A stretch of DNA of 64,000 bases, taken from positions 244,702,124-244,766,123 of the forward strand of contig NC_061514.1 of the NCBI RefSeq assembly GCF_022539505.1, in the 5' to 3' direction. This stretch comes from Lolium rigidum (lineage: Eukaryota > Streptophyta > Magnoliopsida > Poales > Poaceae). Position numbers and translations under genes: made by a program. The notes below the pieces were generated by a model. That model searched no databases. It saw only the letters and a program-made list of their open reading frames with translations, and was not told where the DNA came from. This document shows, piece after piece, positions 46,406-59,249 of the stretch. Numbering within the stretch: position 1 is the first letter of the stretch; the number at the start of each line of letters is the position of its first letter.

Positions 46406-47533
46406 AGCTTGTGGCGCAACTCGACTAAAAATCTTTGGCGACTCACAATTGGTGGCCCGAGCAAGTCATGAACCAATGTGATGCGCTCAATGATAGCATG
46501 GTGGCATACAAAGAAGTGTACAACAAGCTCAAGAAATTATTTGATGGATGCGAGGTAAATCATATAAGCAGGCCGAGCAATGATGAAGCCGATGTTCTTG
46601 CAAATATCGGATCGCAGTGCTCTCGCAATTCCACCAGAGTGTTCGGGAGGAAATAACAGAGAGATCAACAAAGCAGAAGAAATTGAAAAAGAAGGAGAAG
46701 GAGGAAAAATCCGCGGGGGCTGCAAAAGAAACAGAAGAAGAAGAAGAGGAACAGGATCTAGTATTGATGGTGCAAATACCATGGATGCAAGTGTACATAT
46801 CATATATCCTAAGGAAAACAATACCCGACGATCCGAGCTTGAAGCAAGGCGAGTTATTCGACGGTCCAAAGCCTTTACGAGTGGTCAAAGGGGAGCTATA
46901 TAAACGCAGTGATTTCGGGTGTGTTACAGCGATGCGTTACACCCGAAGAAGGAAGGATAATCTCGAAGGACGTACACGAGGGAATATGTGGTCATCACGC
47001 GAGTAGTCGAGCTATTGCTGCCAAGGTTTTTCGAGCTGGATTTTATCTGGTTGACAGAGCAATCGAGGATGCAAAGGAGATAGTACGAACTTGTGACGCG
47101 TGCCGGAGATTTTCCGCGAAACCTCATTCTCCCGCGGCAGGAGTTGACGCCAATACCATTGTCCTGGCCCTTTGCTCAATGGGGCCTCGATATGGTGGGG
47201 AAGTTACATAAAGCTTCACCAGGAGGATACGAGTATATGCTCGTCGCTGTCGACAAATTTACCAAGTGGATAGAAGCCAAGCCGATAAATTCACCAGACG
47301 CAAGCATACGCAATAAAGTTAGTGAAAAGCATTGTCTTTCGATTTGGAGTACCACACAGCATTGTCACGGACAACGGCGAGTAACTTTACATCCAAGGAA
47401 TTCAAGGCATACTGTGCAGAGGTAGGCATCAAATTGCACTTCGCGTCGCTTGCGCATCCGCAAACCAACGGCCAAGTCGAGAAAGCCAATGGTATCATCT
47501 CGCAATGGTATCAAGAAGCGCTTGTTGGGGCCA
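46406..47533 (+). pseudogene. Element I pol, RNase H to integrase, first part
   Basis: The RNase H end is seen in LKKLFDGCEVNHISRPSNDE (about 46530). The integrase zinc finger is His-rich, then Cys (HEGICGHHASSR, then CDACRRF). The core includes LHKASPGGYEYMLVAVDKFT (about 47208), the second Asp region ACGGACAACGGC (about 47368) and the Glu in QTNGQVEKANG (about 47462). Frames change near 46630, 46900, 47130, 47310 and 47390. The gene is cut at 47533 by element E and resumes at 57089. Confidence 0.85.
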
Positions 47534-50525
47534 TGTGGCACCTCGGGATCGGGGTTAGACAAATATCAGATCTTCGTCCGACCTAAGCCTAACCTAGAGC
47601 TCGAGAGACTACGGTGAGAGAATCGGTAACACAACGGTGACTCTACGACTCAAGAAGTAATACAAGCTCATAACCGAGCGAAGAACCAAAGTATTACAAG
47701 CGGAGGTCACCGACTCGGCATTCATCAATCAACGGAAGCGAAGTTATGCTATTAGACATAGCAAGATATCAAAAAGGCCTAAGAGGCCAGGAGCATAACG
47801 GCGACGTCCCAGCCCATAGATTCCAGTGCTGCCACCTGGGAACCCCAAGCTACTCGTCGATGTCGACTTAGAAACCACCATCTGTTGGAGCGACTTCGTC
47901 TGAAACAAGAGCATGCAAAGCTGAGTACAGGGACTCAGCAAGACTTAGTACAACCTTTTAGCAAAGCAGGTTTGCGGGCTTTCTGTAGAGCTTCTTTTGC
48001 GTAAAGCCGGTTTTCCTTTGTTAAACAGGAGGGAGAAGAAGTTCGACTACTCAGAACCTTTAAAAGGGGATAAGAGAGCGATATCCGTAGCTCTACCGAT
48101 CATCATATTGTATCCACCAATCTTCAACAGCTCGAACCACTATCCTCGGATCACCCCCTCAACACCCGGAGAAGGTGTCCGTAATCACACATTGATTACC
48201 AAGTTTTACGATCAGGTTAAAGTTCTCTATGATCTCCACGTCCGTTCCCAAGTCGTCCGTAACCGTGGACACGGCTTTTCGAAAAGATTTAACCTGCAGG
48301 GGTGCACAACTTTACCCACACGTGCCAACCGATTCCTAGTGCCAGTACATCAGCCCTCTTCCTTGGAACGCCGGCAGAGAGTGGTTGACCACGACCTTTA
48401 CCTTGCTGTCGCCGAGACCATGAGTCACGCGCTAAGGATTGTTCCGCCGTAACGGGTCAAGTCCCGAAGTCGGTCCTTAACGATGTGTACCGAGGTGGGT
48501 TTCCCCAGAGGCCGCAACCCCCAGCCACCACGACCACGCTTACCTACCTGTTATGTACCTTTTCCCCCAAGCAAAATGCAATGCATATGACCATGTAACG
48601 CGCAAACTATGTGACTCATGGAATCTACTAGGCAAGTTAGTGAGTCGAGAGGGTACCATAATAGGGCCTCGTGTGGTTGTACGCTCGGTCTTGGTTCAAG
48701 AGGCGAGAACTCGGTTCCTAGGGTCGGCAGAAACGAAACAACCCACCACATCCCAATGTGGCCTCTCGTCTGAGCCTTTAATCATGTTTAACAACATCTC
48801 TATACTTACCACGTCAACCTGTCATGCTAGATTCATTTCATAGTATGGCTCCAGTCCGAAGACCGGAGTGGTAGCGAAACAAACTAAGCATGGCTAAGCA
48901 TAAAGAGATAAAGGCTCTAGCGATGCACACATGCCAAACCTAGTTATGCTAGGAGCAGTGGATCGGGTATTTGAGGCTACAAGGGTGGAACATGCAATAG
49001 ATAGGATAACTCTACCTATCGATAAAAGACAGGTTGAATCGCATGCAATATGTAGGAACCAGAAGTAAAAGCATTTCAAAAACATATATGAACCAGGCTA
49101 GGGCTTGCCTTTGTCCCTGACAAAGAAATATGGATCTTCAGAGATCTTGTGCTTGACTTGTTCGTCGAAGGATGAGCATTGTTCTTCAGTGTGGTTGATA
49201 TTCCTCATCTCAGACTCGTGCTCTATCGATCGCGAAGAAGCAAATACTATAAAGAGAGAAATAACAATCAACACATGGCATCGATGCAATGCGCATACAA
49301 GTATGAATGATATGTCATTTTAATAGAATTAATTAAACCCTAGGTGCATCATCGTATTAAAGGGGTTCCGACATCGGACCCCGACATATGAGAGGGTTAA
49401 TTAGGGTTTCACTACTTATGCAATTTTAATTGTTGCAACGATGCATGAATTACATCTAAACTTGTAGAGAATGTTTTTTCTGATCATTTTGACATATTAT
49501 ACACCTTTTTCTGAATTAAAATGAATTATTTATCAATTACTGAAAATAATTACAGAAAAAGGAAAAACAAATATGGCGTCATGCTGACATCATGCTGACG
49601 CCAGCATGTCCATGAGCTCACAGATGAGCTCGGCCGGGTTGCAATCCGGTGAATTAGGCCGCAATCGCGTCGCGCGTGAGGGGGAAACGGGGCAGCTCGA
49701 CGCGGCCGACCATTTGGTGGCGGCGCCGCTGCCAAATGGTGGCCGGAGCATGGCTGGCGACGATGAGCGGCGGCGGCCGGGCGGTTGCCCGTCGAGGGTG
49801 GAGCTAGAGGGCGAGAGGGAGCAGGCCGAGGACACCGGCGTGACGGGTAGCTCACCCCGAGCGCGACGAAGCGACGCGTGAGGCCGGAGGTGGCCGGAGT
49901 CGCCGGCGAGAGGCGGTGGCCGGCGGCGCAGAGGTCGCCCGATTCGCGAGATGGAGGGCTCCCCTTCTTGCTCGGCGAGGCGGGGAAGAAGGAGGGCTTC
50001 ACGGCGGAGCTCCTGGGCGGCTCGGCTGGGCGCGGGGTAGCCCTGAACAGCGGCGACGGCGATGGCCGGAGCTAGGGTTTCGGCGGGCGCAGGCAGAGAA
50101 GAGGAGAAGAGGGCGGGGAGGCGAAATGGGGGTTCTCCCCTGGACGGCGGCGGCGTTTATAGGCGTCCGGGGGCGGCGGGAGCAATCCCGGCGGCCGGCG
50201 CCATCGGGCGGCCAGGGACGAGCCAGGCAGCTCTGGCTCTGCCTGCCTGGGGAAGAAGACAAGGGTCTTCTTACGAAAAACCCCCTGGCTTTTGGGGATT
50301 TCCCTGGAAATTTGAAAACAAGAGAGAATTTGGGGACTTTGAGGGTATTGCAACCCAAAAACTTGAGGGGATTTTTGCACAAACTTTTGTGAGACCAAAA
50401 CCACAACATTTTGCAACATTGTTTCAAACCTTTTTAGTGCTAATTTTCTCAAATTCAATGCAAATGCATGCATGCTTATGGACAACTTAGCAACATTATT
50501 TGATTAACAAACATGGGATGTTACA
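47534..50525 (-). repeat. Element E 3' LTR
   Basis: On the minus strand it starts TGTAACATCCCATG (50525) and ends GGTGCCACA (47534). The minus-strand TATA box TATAAAC is at 50155-50161. A GC-rich block at 49600-50250 surrounds and follows the promoter. Reading frames in that block shift between the two LTR copies, so I treat them as non-coding leader. Confidence 0.93.
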
Positions 50526-53500
50526 ACTCTACCCCCCTTACAAGAATCTCGTCCCCGAGATTCCTAAGGTAGGAAAAGAGAAGGTAACAAGGACTACACC
50601 GGTCTTCAACGAGATTGTCGATACCACGATGATCTTCTTTGTTGAAGAAGTTGATCCATGACACCATGAAGAGGTTGACCACAACACCATGAAGAGGTCT
50701 TCATTTTACTTTCTTCACTCTAAAGGAAAGAGGGAATAACTCTGGATGGTGGATCTTTACAATGATCGAGTATCTCATGATCAACTCATGAAAGGAGTGT
50801 CTAAAGACAACTCTTGAGCTAAAAAACATGAAACACGTCAAGGTAACGGAAGAGACAAAAGAAGTTTCAAATTTTTGGTAGACAATTGCTCCACGCTTGA
50901 CAAGAACACGAAGGACAAGGTAGCGAGGAGTTAAACTGCCTTTGATACCATGACGAGGCACTCTTACAGAGGGTGACTCGTGGAAGCACAAAAGATTACC
51001 AACCAGAGCAACTTTGGAATTTAAAATCATAGTCACTCTTCGGGCAAGGATACATGAAATGGTGTTTGTCTACTCAAAAGGCTGGGGCCTAGATGACTGA
51101 CGAATTCACACAGCATGTGAATTGATTAGAACTTCAGGTATAAACAACAGGAAGGGGATGAGCACTAGATAGTGAAGTATCAATGATCACCGGGGAGTGA
51201 AATTTGTCCTAACGGAATGGTTGTCACCGGAGAAATGATTTCGAGGGATTGACCGAGAGACATTTACCAACTCTGCTTATAAGGTTCTTCTTGAGGTTCT
51301 AGACACCAATATTAGGCTATTTACTAGCCTTCAAATAGGTCATCAAGTGAAGGTCAGACTTCGGAATTGAAAAGACATCATAAGGGCAACTCCTAGAATA
51401 AGTCGCACAAGATCCTTATGGAGAGTGGTTATTCTTGATGATTCAAGAATCTTGACATTAGATCTTCTGACTAATTGTGCTAACCACAACACCAATCTTG
51501 CCGGATTTACAAAGAGACCTATGTGAAAAATCCTTGAGAAACACTAACCATCATTGCCGCTTGAGATTCAGCTTAGGTTAGGTGTAAAGATATTTCAGAC
51601 TCGGAATGTACAAATAGAAATTGCAACAACTACCACCAAGTTAAAGTTGCTAGATTCTCAAGATATAGACTATAATATCAAGCTCCAAAAGATTGAGCCA
51701 GATTGCGTAATCCATATGGTTGCGATTGCCAAAGGCAATTGCGCGCATATGAACTTGCAATGTAACACCTTTGAGTCATTGTGGGGACATCAAAGAAGAT
51801 AATGAAGTTATTAAGCTTCTTCTCTTTGAACAAACCAGTCAGTGGCTTGGTGTGCATAGAGAAATTTTTCAAGGAATGGAGATAACAACCTTCTATCTCA
51901 AGAATACTTCGCACATGCCTGACCGACTTGTGATGATTCCCGAGGATAACAAAGGGAACTCGACTCAGATTCACGACGACATCTTTCAGCAAGTGCACGT
52001 GAACTAGAGAAGGTCACTTCCAACATACAGAACACATACTTCATGATAACACAAAGATGATTCTCAAAAGTTTTCAATATTAGTGCCAACTATTCAATAT
52101 GAATCTCTTTTAAACATGGAGGAAATAAGAATGTCGTCGATGGGCTTAACAACAAACTATCAAGATACTCCAATAAGATGTTCTCATATGTTGTCTGAAC
52201 GAGGCAAAAGTATTGGTCAGACCAAAGGACAAGAAGATGTACTCAAGCGAAGCACCATGAGTATAACATCATCAAGATAGTCCTTGGAACTGAGTTTGAT
52301 TTGACGATAGCCCAAGCTCAGATCAAATATGGGAAAGATAGCATATCCATAAAGGAGATACTTTCTGACTTCAACACAGACAACACTAGACATCCCTTTA
52401 TAAAGGAACAAAGTTGGATAGACCTTTTGTCTTTCAACTCTCCAAGTTGTTGATTAAGCTCAACCAACTAGTCCAGGGTTATCCAGTACGGTTCTTGGAG
52501 AAGGAGTAGTTGAACGAACCAACGTACTCATGAACTCGACAACACGGTCATGTAACAACATGGTAATACTTCTAGAAAGACAACTAGAATATCACGAACC
52601 ACCGGTATATCCCTGAGTTCGAAAGGGATCTTGCTTTACAAAGCAACCGATGTGGTCTTAAGAGCTTTGGGATTAACCTAACACTTTGACCGAAGATGTG
52701 CACCTGAACAAAAGAACTTGGCAGCACAATCAAAATTCGCTTAATTGGAGAACCAATTATGCTAAGAATGACATCAATGTCCTTGGATTTCAAAGGAATA
52801 AGAATTTCTAAGAATCTCGGATAGCCACATCAATAGGTACACCCCAACATTCCCAAGCACGTACAACTCGAAGAAAGGGTGAGTAAAGACGTGCAAGAGA
52901 ATCACTTCGTCAATAAGGCCACGATACACAACACGACCTCATGGCATGGAAGAGGGTGATACTCTAAGGTAGAACAGAACAGAAGATAACGAGGCCTCTT
53001 AATCTGCGGATTACAATACTTTGACCAAGTATTAGAAATGGACGAGGTACTGGAGTTTGTTTCTCCTGACATACCGAAGTGGAATGTCCTGACGAACCAC
53101 AAGAGTAACATGCACTGGAGACAGCAATGCACATTTACCACTTGGCTGCTAACTAGCAGACAAAGGTCGGAAAGCAACTAAAGAAGAACACGATCAGGAT
53201 CAGAATTCCTGAGAAGTAGCTGCACACGTTAACACTCTTGGGAAACTCATGCTGGAAAGGGAGGTGTGGCAGAGTCACAGACATTGATGCGAGACTCACA
53301 AAGAGCACTCATGTCGTGATCCATTTGGTTCAGTGAAAGAACCTCTGCGATAGCTAGTGGAAGGGAAAGATCTTTATTGTCGTAGTTCAACCCGAGAATA
53401 ACCACAAGCTTGAAGGCTAGCTTGATTTGGATTTAGCCATCCCGATGTAATGTTTGAACATTAACACCAGTGTTCAATGGAATGGATCTTGGGTTAAAGG

Positions 53501-54095
53501 CCAGCTTCATGTACTAAGATTCATTAGAATCCGGCACAATCGGGGACCTTCGGTTCAAATCCAAGGGTTAAAACCCGAGAAAGGAGTAACCACTAAATGA
53601 GTGACACGGAGGACACTGCTGAGGTAGTGATCATTGTGTAGCTTCTAGAAGCAGTGCAACACTTCCGAAGTACCCATGAAAATAAAAAGGAGGCATACAA
53701 GGTGAAAGGAAACCTCGAAGCCTAGAACAGAAGGATGTGGGACCCACAAAATGGAGAGATCGTGATGGAAAGAAATCTCTCTATTAGAACAAAACAAGGA
53801 GGATGCATAGAACACACACGACTCTAGAGAACCCTGCACTAGGTCAACTCGGTTTACAAACGACATGCCCTTGAGGCACCTAAGTTTGAAATACTAGAAG
53901 AGATAGAAAAACTTTCAAATCAACACAAGGTAAGGCACCTTAGAATTAGAGCGATACCAGATAAGGAGTAAAAAGAATCCTAATCAGATTTTCGCAAATA
54001 CTTTTAGCTTCCAAATAGTTTTCACAAACACTAGACTCAACATCGACCAGTAGAAAGGGCTTTCCTACAGGCAGTCCTGCTCTGATACCAAAACC
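50526..54095 (-). pseudogene. Element E internal region with decayed pol
   Basis: The polypurine tract TAAGGGGGGTAGAGT lies at 50526-50540 on the minus strand. Only weak traces of pol remain: FDLSLGYRQIKLSSKD (about 52320-52270) resembles the reverse transcriptase segment that starts F-x-K-I-D-L-R-x-G-Y. FSMHTKPLTGLFKEKK (about 51870-51915) resembles the linker between reverse transcriptase and RNase H. No gag zinc knuckle, protease or catalytic D-D box is seen. At 3.57 kb it is shorter than a full gag-pol, so the element is non-autonomous or deleted. Confidence 0.65.
54074..54090 (-). promoter_or_regulatory. Primer binding site of element E (tRNA-Met)
   Basis: On the minus strand TGGTATCAGAGCAGGAC lies five bases after the 5' LTR end, the standard initiator tRNA-Met primer site. 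Confidence 0.93.
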
Positions 54096-57088
54096 TGTGG
54101 CACCCCCGGGATCAGGGTTAGACAAATATCAGATCTTCGTCCGACCTAAGCCTAACCTAGAGCTCGAGAGACTACAAGTGAGAGAATCGGTAACACAACG
54201 GTGACTCTACGACTCAAGAAGTAATACAAGCTCATAACCGAGCGAAGAACCAAAGTATTACAAGCAGAGGTCACCGACCCGGCATTCATCAATCAACGGA
54301 AGCGAAGTTATGCTATTAGACATAGCAAGATATCAAAAAGGCCTAAGAGGCCGGGAGCATAACGGCGACGTCCCGGCCCATAGATTCCAGGCTGCCACCT
54401 GGGAACCCCAAGCTACTCGTCGATGTCGACTTAGAAACCACCATCTGTTGGAGCGACTTCGTCTGAAACAAGAGCATGCAAAGCTGAGTACAGGGACTCA
54501 GCAAGACTTAGTACAACCTTTTAGCAAAGCGGGTTTGCGGGCTTTCTGTAGAGCTTCTTTTGCGTAAAGCCGGTTTTCCTTTGTTAAACAGGAGGGAGAA
54601 GAAGTTCGACTACTCGGAACCTTTAAAAGGGGATAAGAGAGCGATATCCGTAGCTCTACCGATCATCATATTGTATCCACCAATCTTCAACAGCTCGAAC
54701 CACTATCCTCGGATCACCCCCTCAACACCCGGAGAAGGTGTCCGTAATCACACATTGATTACCAAGTTTTACGATCAGGTTAAAGTTCTCTATGATCTCC
54801 ACGTCCGTTCCCAAGTCGTCCGTAACCGTGGACACGGCTTTTCGAAAAGATTTAACCCTGCAGGGGTGCACAACTTTACCCACACGTGCCAACCGATTCC
54901 TAGTGCAGAACATTAGCTCTCTTCCTTGGAAAGCCGGCAGAGAGTGGTTGACCACGACCTTTACCTTGCTGTCGCCGAGACCATGAGTCACGCGCTAAGG
55001 ATTGTTCCGCCGTAACGGGTCAAGTCCCGAAGTCGGTCCTTAACGATGTGTACCGAGGTGGGTTTCCCCAGAGGCCGCAACCCTCAGCCACCACGACCAC
55101 GCTTACCTACCTGTTATGTACCTTTTCCCCCAAGCAAAATGCAATGCATATGACCATGTAACGCGCAAACTATGTGACTCATGGAATCTACTAGGCAAGT
55201 TAGTGAGTCGAGAGGGTACCATAATAGGGCCTCGTGTGGTTGTACGCTCGGTCTTGGTTCAAGAGGCGAGAACTCGGTTCCTAGGGTCGGCGAAACGAAA
55301 CAACCCACCACATCCCAATGTGGCCTCTCGTCCGAGCCTTTAATCATGTTTAACAACATCTCTATACTTACCACGTCAACTCTGTCATGCTAGATTCATT
55401 TCATAGTATGGCTCCAGTCCGAAGACCGGAGTGGTAGCGAAACAAACTAAGCATGGCTAAGCATAAAGAGATAAAGGCTCTAGCGATGCACACATGCCAA
55501 ACCTAGTTATGCTAGGAGCAGTGGATCAGGTATTTGAGGCTACAAGGGTGGAACATGCAATAGATAGGATAACTCTACCTATCGATAAAAGACAGTTGAA
55601 TCGCATGCAATATGTAGGAACCAGAAGTAAAAGCATTTCAAAAACATATATGAACCAGGCTAGGGCTTGCCTTTGTCCCTGACAAAGAAATATGGATCTT
55701 CAGAGATCTTGTGCTTGACTTGTTCGTCGAAGGATGAGCATTGTTCCTCAGTGTGGTTGATATTCCTCATCTCAGACTCGTGCTCTATCGATCGCGAAGA
55801 AGCAAATACTATAAAGAGAGAAATAACAATCAACACATGGCATCGATGCAATGCGCATACAAGTATGAATGATATGTCATTTTAATAGAATTAATTAAAC
55901 CCTAGGTGCATCATCAGATTAAAGGGGTTCCGACATCGGACCCCGACATATGAGAGGGGTTAATTAGGGTTTCACTACTTATGCAATTTTAATTGTTGCA
56001 ACGATGCATGAATTACATCTAAACTTGTAGAGAATGTTTTTCTGAACATTTTGATATATTATACACATTTTTCTGAATTAAAATGAATTATTTATCAATT
56101 ACTGAAAATAATTACAGAAAAAGGAAAAACAAATATGGCGTCATGCTGACATCATGCTGACGCCAGCATGTCCATGAGCTCACAGATGAGCTCGGCCGGG
56201 TTGCAATCCGGCGAATTAGGCCGCAATCGCGTCGCGCGTGAGGGGGAAACGGGGCAGCTCGACGCGGCCGACCATTTGGTGGCGGCGCCGCTGCCAAATG
56301 GTGGCCGGAGCATGGCCGGCGACGATGAGCGGCGGCGGCCGGGGCAGTTGCCCGTCGAGGGTGGAGCTAGAGGGCGAGAGGGAGCAGGCCGAGGACACCG
56401 GCGTGACGGGTAGCTCACCCTGAGCGCGACGGAAGCGACGGTGAGGCCGGAGGTGGCCGGAATCGCCGGCGAGAGGCGGTGGCCGGCGGCGCAGAGGTCG
56501 CCCGATTCGCGAGATGGAGGGCTCCCCTTCTTGCTCGGCGAGGCGGGGAAGAAGGAGGGCTTCACGGCGGAGCTCCTGGGCGGCTCGGCTGGGCGCGGGG
56601 TAGCCCTGAACGGCGGCGACGGCGATGGCCGGAGCTAGGGTTTCGGCGGGCGCAGGCAGAGAAGAGGAGAAGAGGGCGGGGGAGGCGAAATGGGGGTTCT
56701 CCCACGGACGCGGCGGCGTTTATAGGCGTCCGGGGGCGGCGGGAGCAATCCCGGCGGCCGGCGCCATCGGGCGGCCAGGGACGAGCCAGGCAGCTCTGGC
56801 TCTGCCTGCCTGGGGAAGAAGACAAGGGTCTTCTTAGGAAAAACCCCCTGGCTTTTGGGGATTTCCCTGGAAATTTGAAAACAAGAGAGAATTTGGGGAT
56901 TTTGAGGGTATTGCAACCCAAAAACTTGAGGGGATTTTTGCACAAACTTTTGTGAGACCAAAACCACAACATTTTGCAACATTGTTTCAAACCTTTTTAG
57001 TGCTAATTTTCTCAAATTCAATGCAAATGCATGCATGCTTATGGACAACTTAGCAACATTATTTGATTAACAAACATGGGATGTTACA
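54096..57088 (-). repeat. Element E 5' LTR
   Basis: 2993 bp on the minus strand, TGTAACATCCCATG (57088) to GGTGCCACA (54096), with the TATA box TATAAAC at 56718-56724. It is almost identical to 47534-50525. Typical differences are one-base substitutions and small indels, for example near 54380, 54900 and 55290. Confidence 0.93.
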
Positions 57089-57586
57089 GGCCATTGGAAA
57101 AAGCTCGACATACCTGGCCGGAGGAGCTGCCAAGTGTGCTCTGGAGTATTCGAACAACACCAAATACGGCGACACAAGAAACTCCGTTTTTTCTGGTCCA
57201 TGGAGCCGAGGCAGTATTGCCAATAGAGATAGCGCATGATTCTCCAAGGGTCACGGAGTATGACGAAGAGGCTTCTAGATGCATTAGAAGACGACGTCGA
57301 TGCATTGGACGAAGGCAGAGATGAGGTATTATCACGGGTCACTAAATACCAGCAAGACCTGAAAAACTACCATAGTCGACGTTTGCGACCAAGATCCTTT
57401 CAGGTTGGAGACTTAGTGCTGCGACTCAATCAAAATAGTACTGAAAAACTCGAGTCGCCATGGCTTGGCCCTTACGTCGTCACAGAAGTAATCGAAGGAG
57501 GAGCGTACAAGATCAAGGATAAGAAGTCAGGGGCTCCCGAGAAAAACCCCTGGAACGTGGCACAGCTAAGGCGTTTTTACGCTTAG
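57089..57586 (+). pseudogene. Element I pol, integrase C-terminal part
   Basis: The reading continues the gene left at 47533: [20 protein letters not shown], then [15 protein letters not shown]. After a frame change near 57270 it reads RVTKYQQDLKNYHSRRL and then the C-terminal DNA-binding segment (SFQVGDLVLRL, SPWLGPYVVTEVIEGGAY), ending with NPWNVAQLRRFYA and TAG at 57584-57586. Gypsy integrases end in this way. No chromodomain is seen after it. Confidence 0.88.
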
Positions 57587-58078
57587 TGTCGAAATATAGT
57601 CCTCCTTGTAAAAATACACTGTACTGAAACGCCCGCGAGTTTTCAGACGCACTATTTTCCTTTTTCGGGGCACCGAGTGGGGCCGGAAAAGGTTTTTGAT
57701 GAGGCGGGCTCGCGGTGCTGCAATATAATAAAGATAGTCGAGATATATATCTTTTTATTCGACAGGCTCGGGGGCTTGCGCTCAAGACTTGCAATATATA
57801 TTTCCGAAAATATTTCGCCTTGGTGCGAAAACACCTCGCAAAATAAACAAAGATACAAAATACCGATCAACAACAAGGCACGGGGGCTCGTACCCGCAAA
57901 TATAGCATATTCAATATAATTTAGTTGCCTTGGTTTAAAACCTCGCACATACAATAAAGAAATTCACTAACGAGACACTCGGGGGCTTGATGAGGAAAAA
58001 TAGAAACATTTATTGACTTTAAAATATAGAACATACAAGAGGCAATTCCTGAGAAAACTCAACGAGTTCAAAAAAAAG
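57587..58078. repeat. Element I spacer after pol with GGGGGCT motifs
   Basis: AT-rich sequence with three copies of a purine-rich motif like the polypurine tract: GGCTCGGGGGCTTGCG (57765), CACGGGGGCTCG (57879) and ACTCGGGGGCTTGA (57977). No coding sequence is seen on the plus strand. The antisense genes end at 58079. Confidence 0.6.
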
Positions 58079-59072
58079 TCAATTGCGGCCTAGTATATTA
58101 TCTATGGTCATCCGATTCACAGTACGAGTACTGTGTTCAGCATAGCTGCCTTTCACGAAAAACTCAGCGTACATCCGAATAAGTTCATCCATCATATCTT
58201 CTGCTACAGGGGTCACATGATCATCAATTTTGCCAACATCCCTTTTCCTTTTCGCCATCTTGGCCAAACATTTGGTAACAATTTGGCTCATGTCAAACTT
58301 GGGATAGCAGATTTTGATCATCATCATAGCAAACCTGGCGCCAGCAGAAAGTTGGGCCCGAACAAATCCATGGATTTGAGGAGCATCTCGAAATTTCTCC
58401 AACAAACCAAGAAGAGTGTCGGGTGCCTCGTTCCGAGGAAACATCGTCTTGTAAACCGGGGACAATGTTCTAGTACGAAATCCAGGAACTCGCGAACCCG
58501 ACGAGGCGCGGTCTTGAAACCTGACAATCTGTCGGGTCCGCTCTGGAGTGGCCCAGAATAGAGAACCATGGTCAAGGGAAAGGTTAACGAGAAGATTTGT
58601 CCTTGCGTTCACCCTTTCTTCTTCGGCAACAGTGTCGAGAAAGGAACCTATTTGGCAACGGCAAAGGAATAAAAAAAAGGATACAGCAAGAAGACAGAGG
58701 GAGTTTTGATTTGGAAAAGCATACCTGACATATCCACACTGGCTTCATTCATCAATTCAAGCATAAAATTCTCTCGGGTGGTTGCCTTCTCAGCTTCAGA
58801 AACGGTGGCTTCGTTGGCAGCCATGGCTTCTTGAGCTTGTTGAAGTGCATTTTTTTTTTTGCTTCGGATGCCTTGCGAGATTGCTCCATCATCACAAGTG
58901 TTTGCTTCTTCGCATACTGAAGCTGTTGACGAAGTTCTTCCAAATCTTGCGATAAATTCTTACTCGAGGAATCTTCACCAAGTTCAGTATTAACAAGCAC
59001 TTTCCTCGAGCGAGAAGAAGTAGGAAAATTATCGGAAGGAGCAGGAGTTGGAGTATAGTTATCAAATATCAA
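58079..59072 (-). CDS. Element I antisense module 2, two exons
   Basis: Exon 1 runs 59072-58725: it follows a 3' splice site (TTTAATTTCAG) and ends before GTATGC. Exon 2 runs 58647-58079 after CCAAATAG. The phase is kept across the intron (codons S-G-S-F). Exon 1 has a Thr/Pro-rich start (DNYTPTPAPSDNF) and a coiled-coil segment (DLEELRQQLQYAKKQ), then a frame change at a T10 homopolymer (58849-58858). Exon 2 reads NLLVNLSLDHGSLFWATPER, FRDAPQIHGFVRAQLSAGAR and KIDDHVTPVAEDMMDELI to a stop at 58079. I see no start codon of its own, so it may be the alternative 3' end of the antisense gene just upstream. Function unknown. Confidence 0.55.
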
Positions 59073-59249
59073 CTGAAATTAAAAGGTTCAACATCAATCA
59101 TCAAGCAAAATAGAATTCCATTGATTTTCAGAATAATTACAAGACATTACAATGGAGCTAGTGGGATAAGTATCGCCAAAAGCTACTTTGGGGACAACAT
59201 CAAAAGGAAGAAAGAAAAAGAAAAAAAGGGGGAAAGACAGGGTGGTCTA

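Larger units (their letters stand above)
47534..57088 (-). mobile_element. Element E, Gypsy LTR retrotransposon, complete, minus strand
   Basis: Two LTRs of 2992 and 2993 bp flank 3570 bp of internal DNA. The target duplication GGCCA is at 47529-47533 and 57089-57093. A tRNA-Met primer site and a polypurine tract are in the right places for minus-strand transcription. The LTRs differ by only a few dozen small changes by eye, so the insertion is recent, yet the internal region is short and its pol remnants are decayed. It interrupts the integrase of element I. Confidence 0.96.

Noticed and set aside
49550..50490. Several overlapping GC-rich frames of 140-160 codons in the E LTR (also at 56112-57048)
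   Set aside because: The frames lie on both strands, and the two nearly identical LTR copies shift frame relative to each other. They look like GC-rich leader sequence, not protein.
20309..54090. tRNA-like sequences near LTR ends
   Set aside because: They are 17-18-base primer binding sites (tRNA-Asp and tRNA-Met types), not tRNA genes; no cloverleaf can be formed.
58133..58561. 142-codon plus-strand frame
   Set aside because: It is the complement of the second exon of antisense module 2, which has splice signals and a recognisable pattern on the minus strand.
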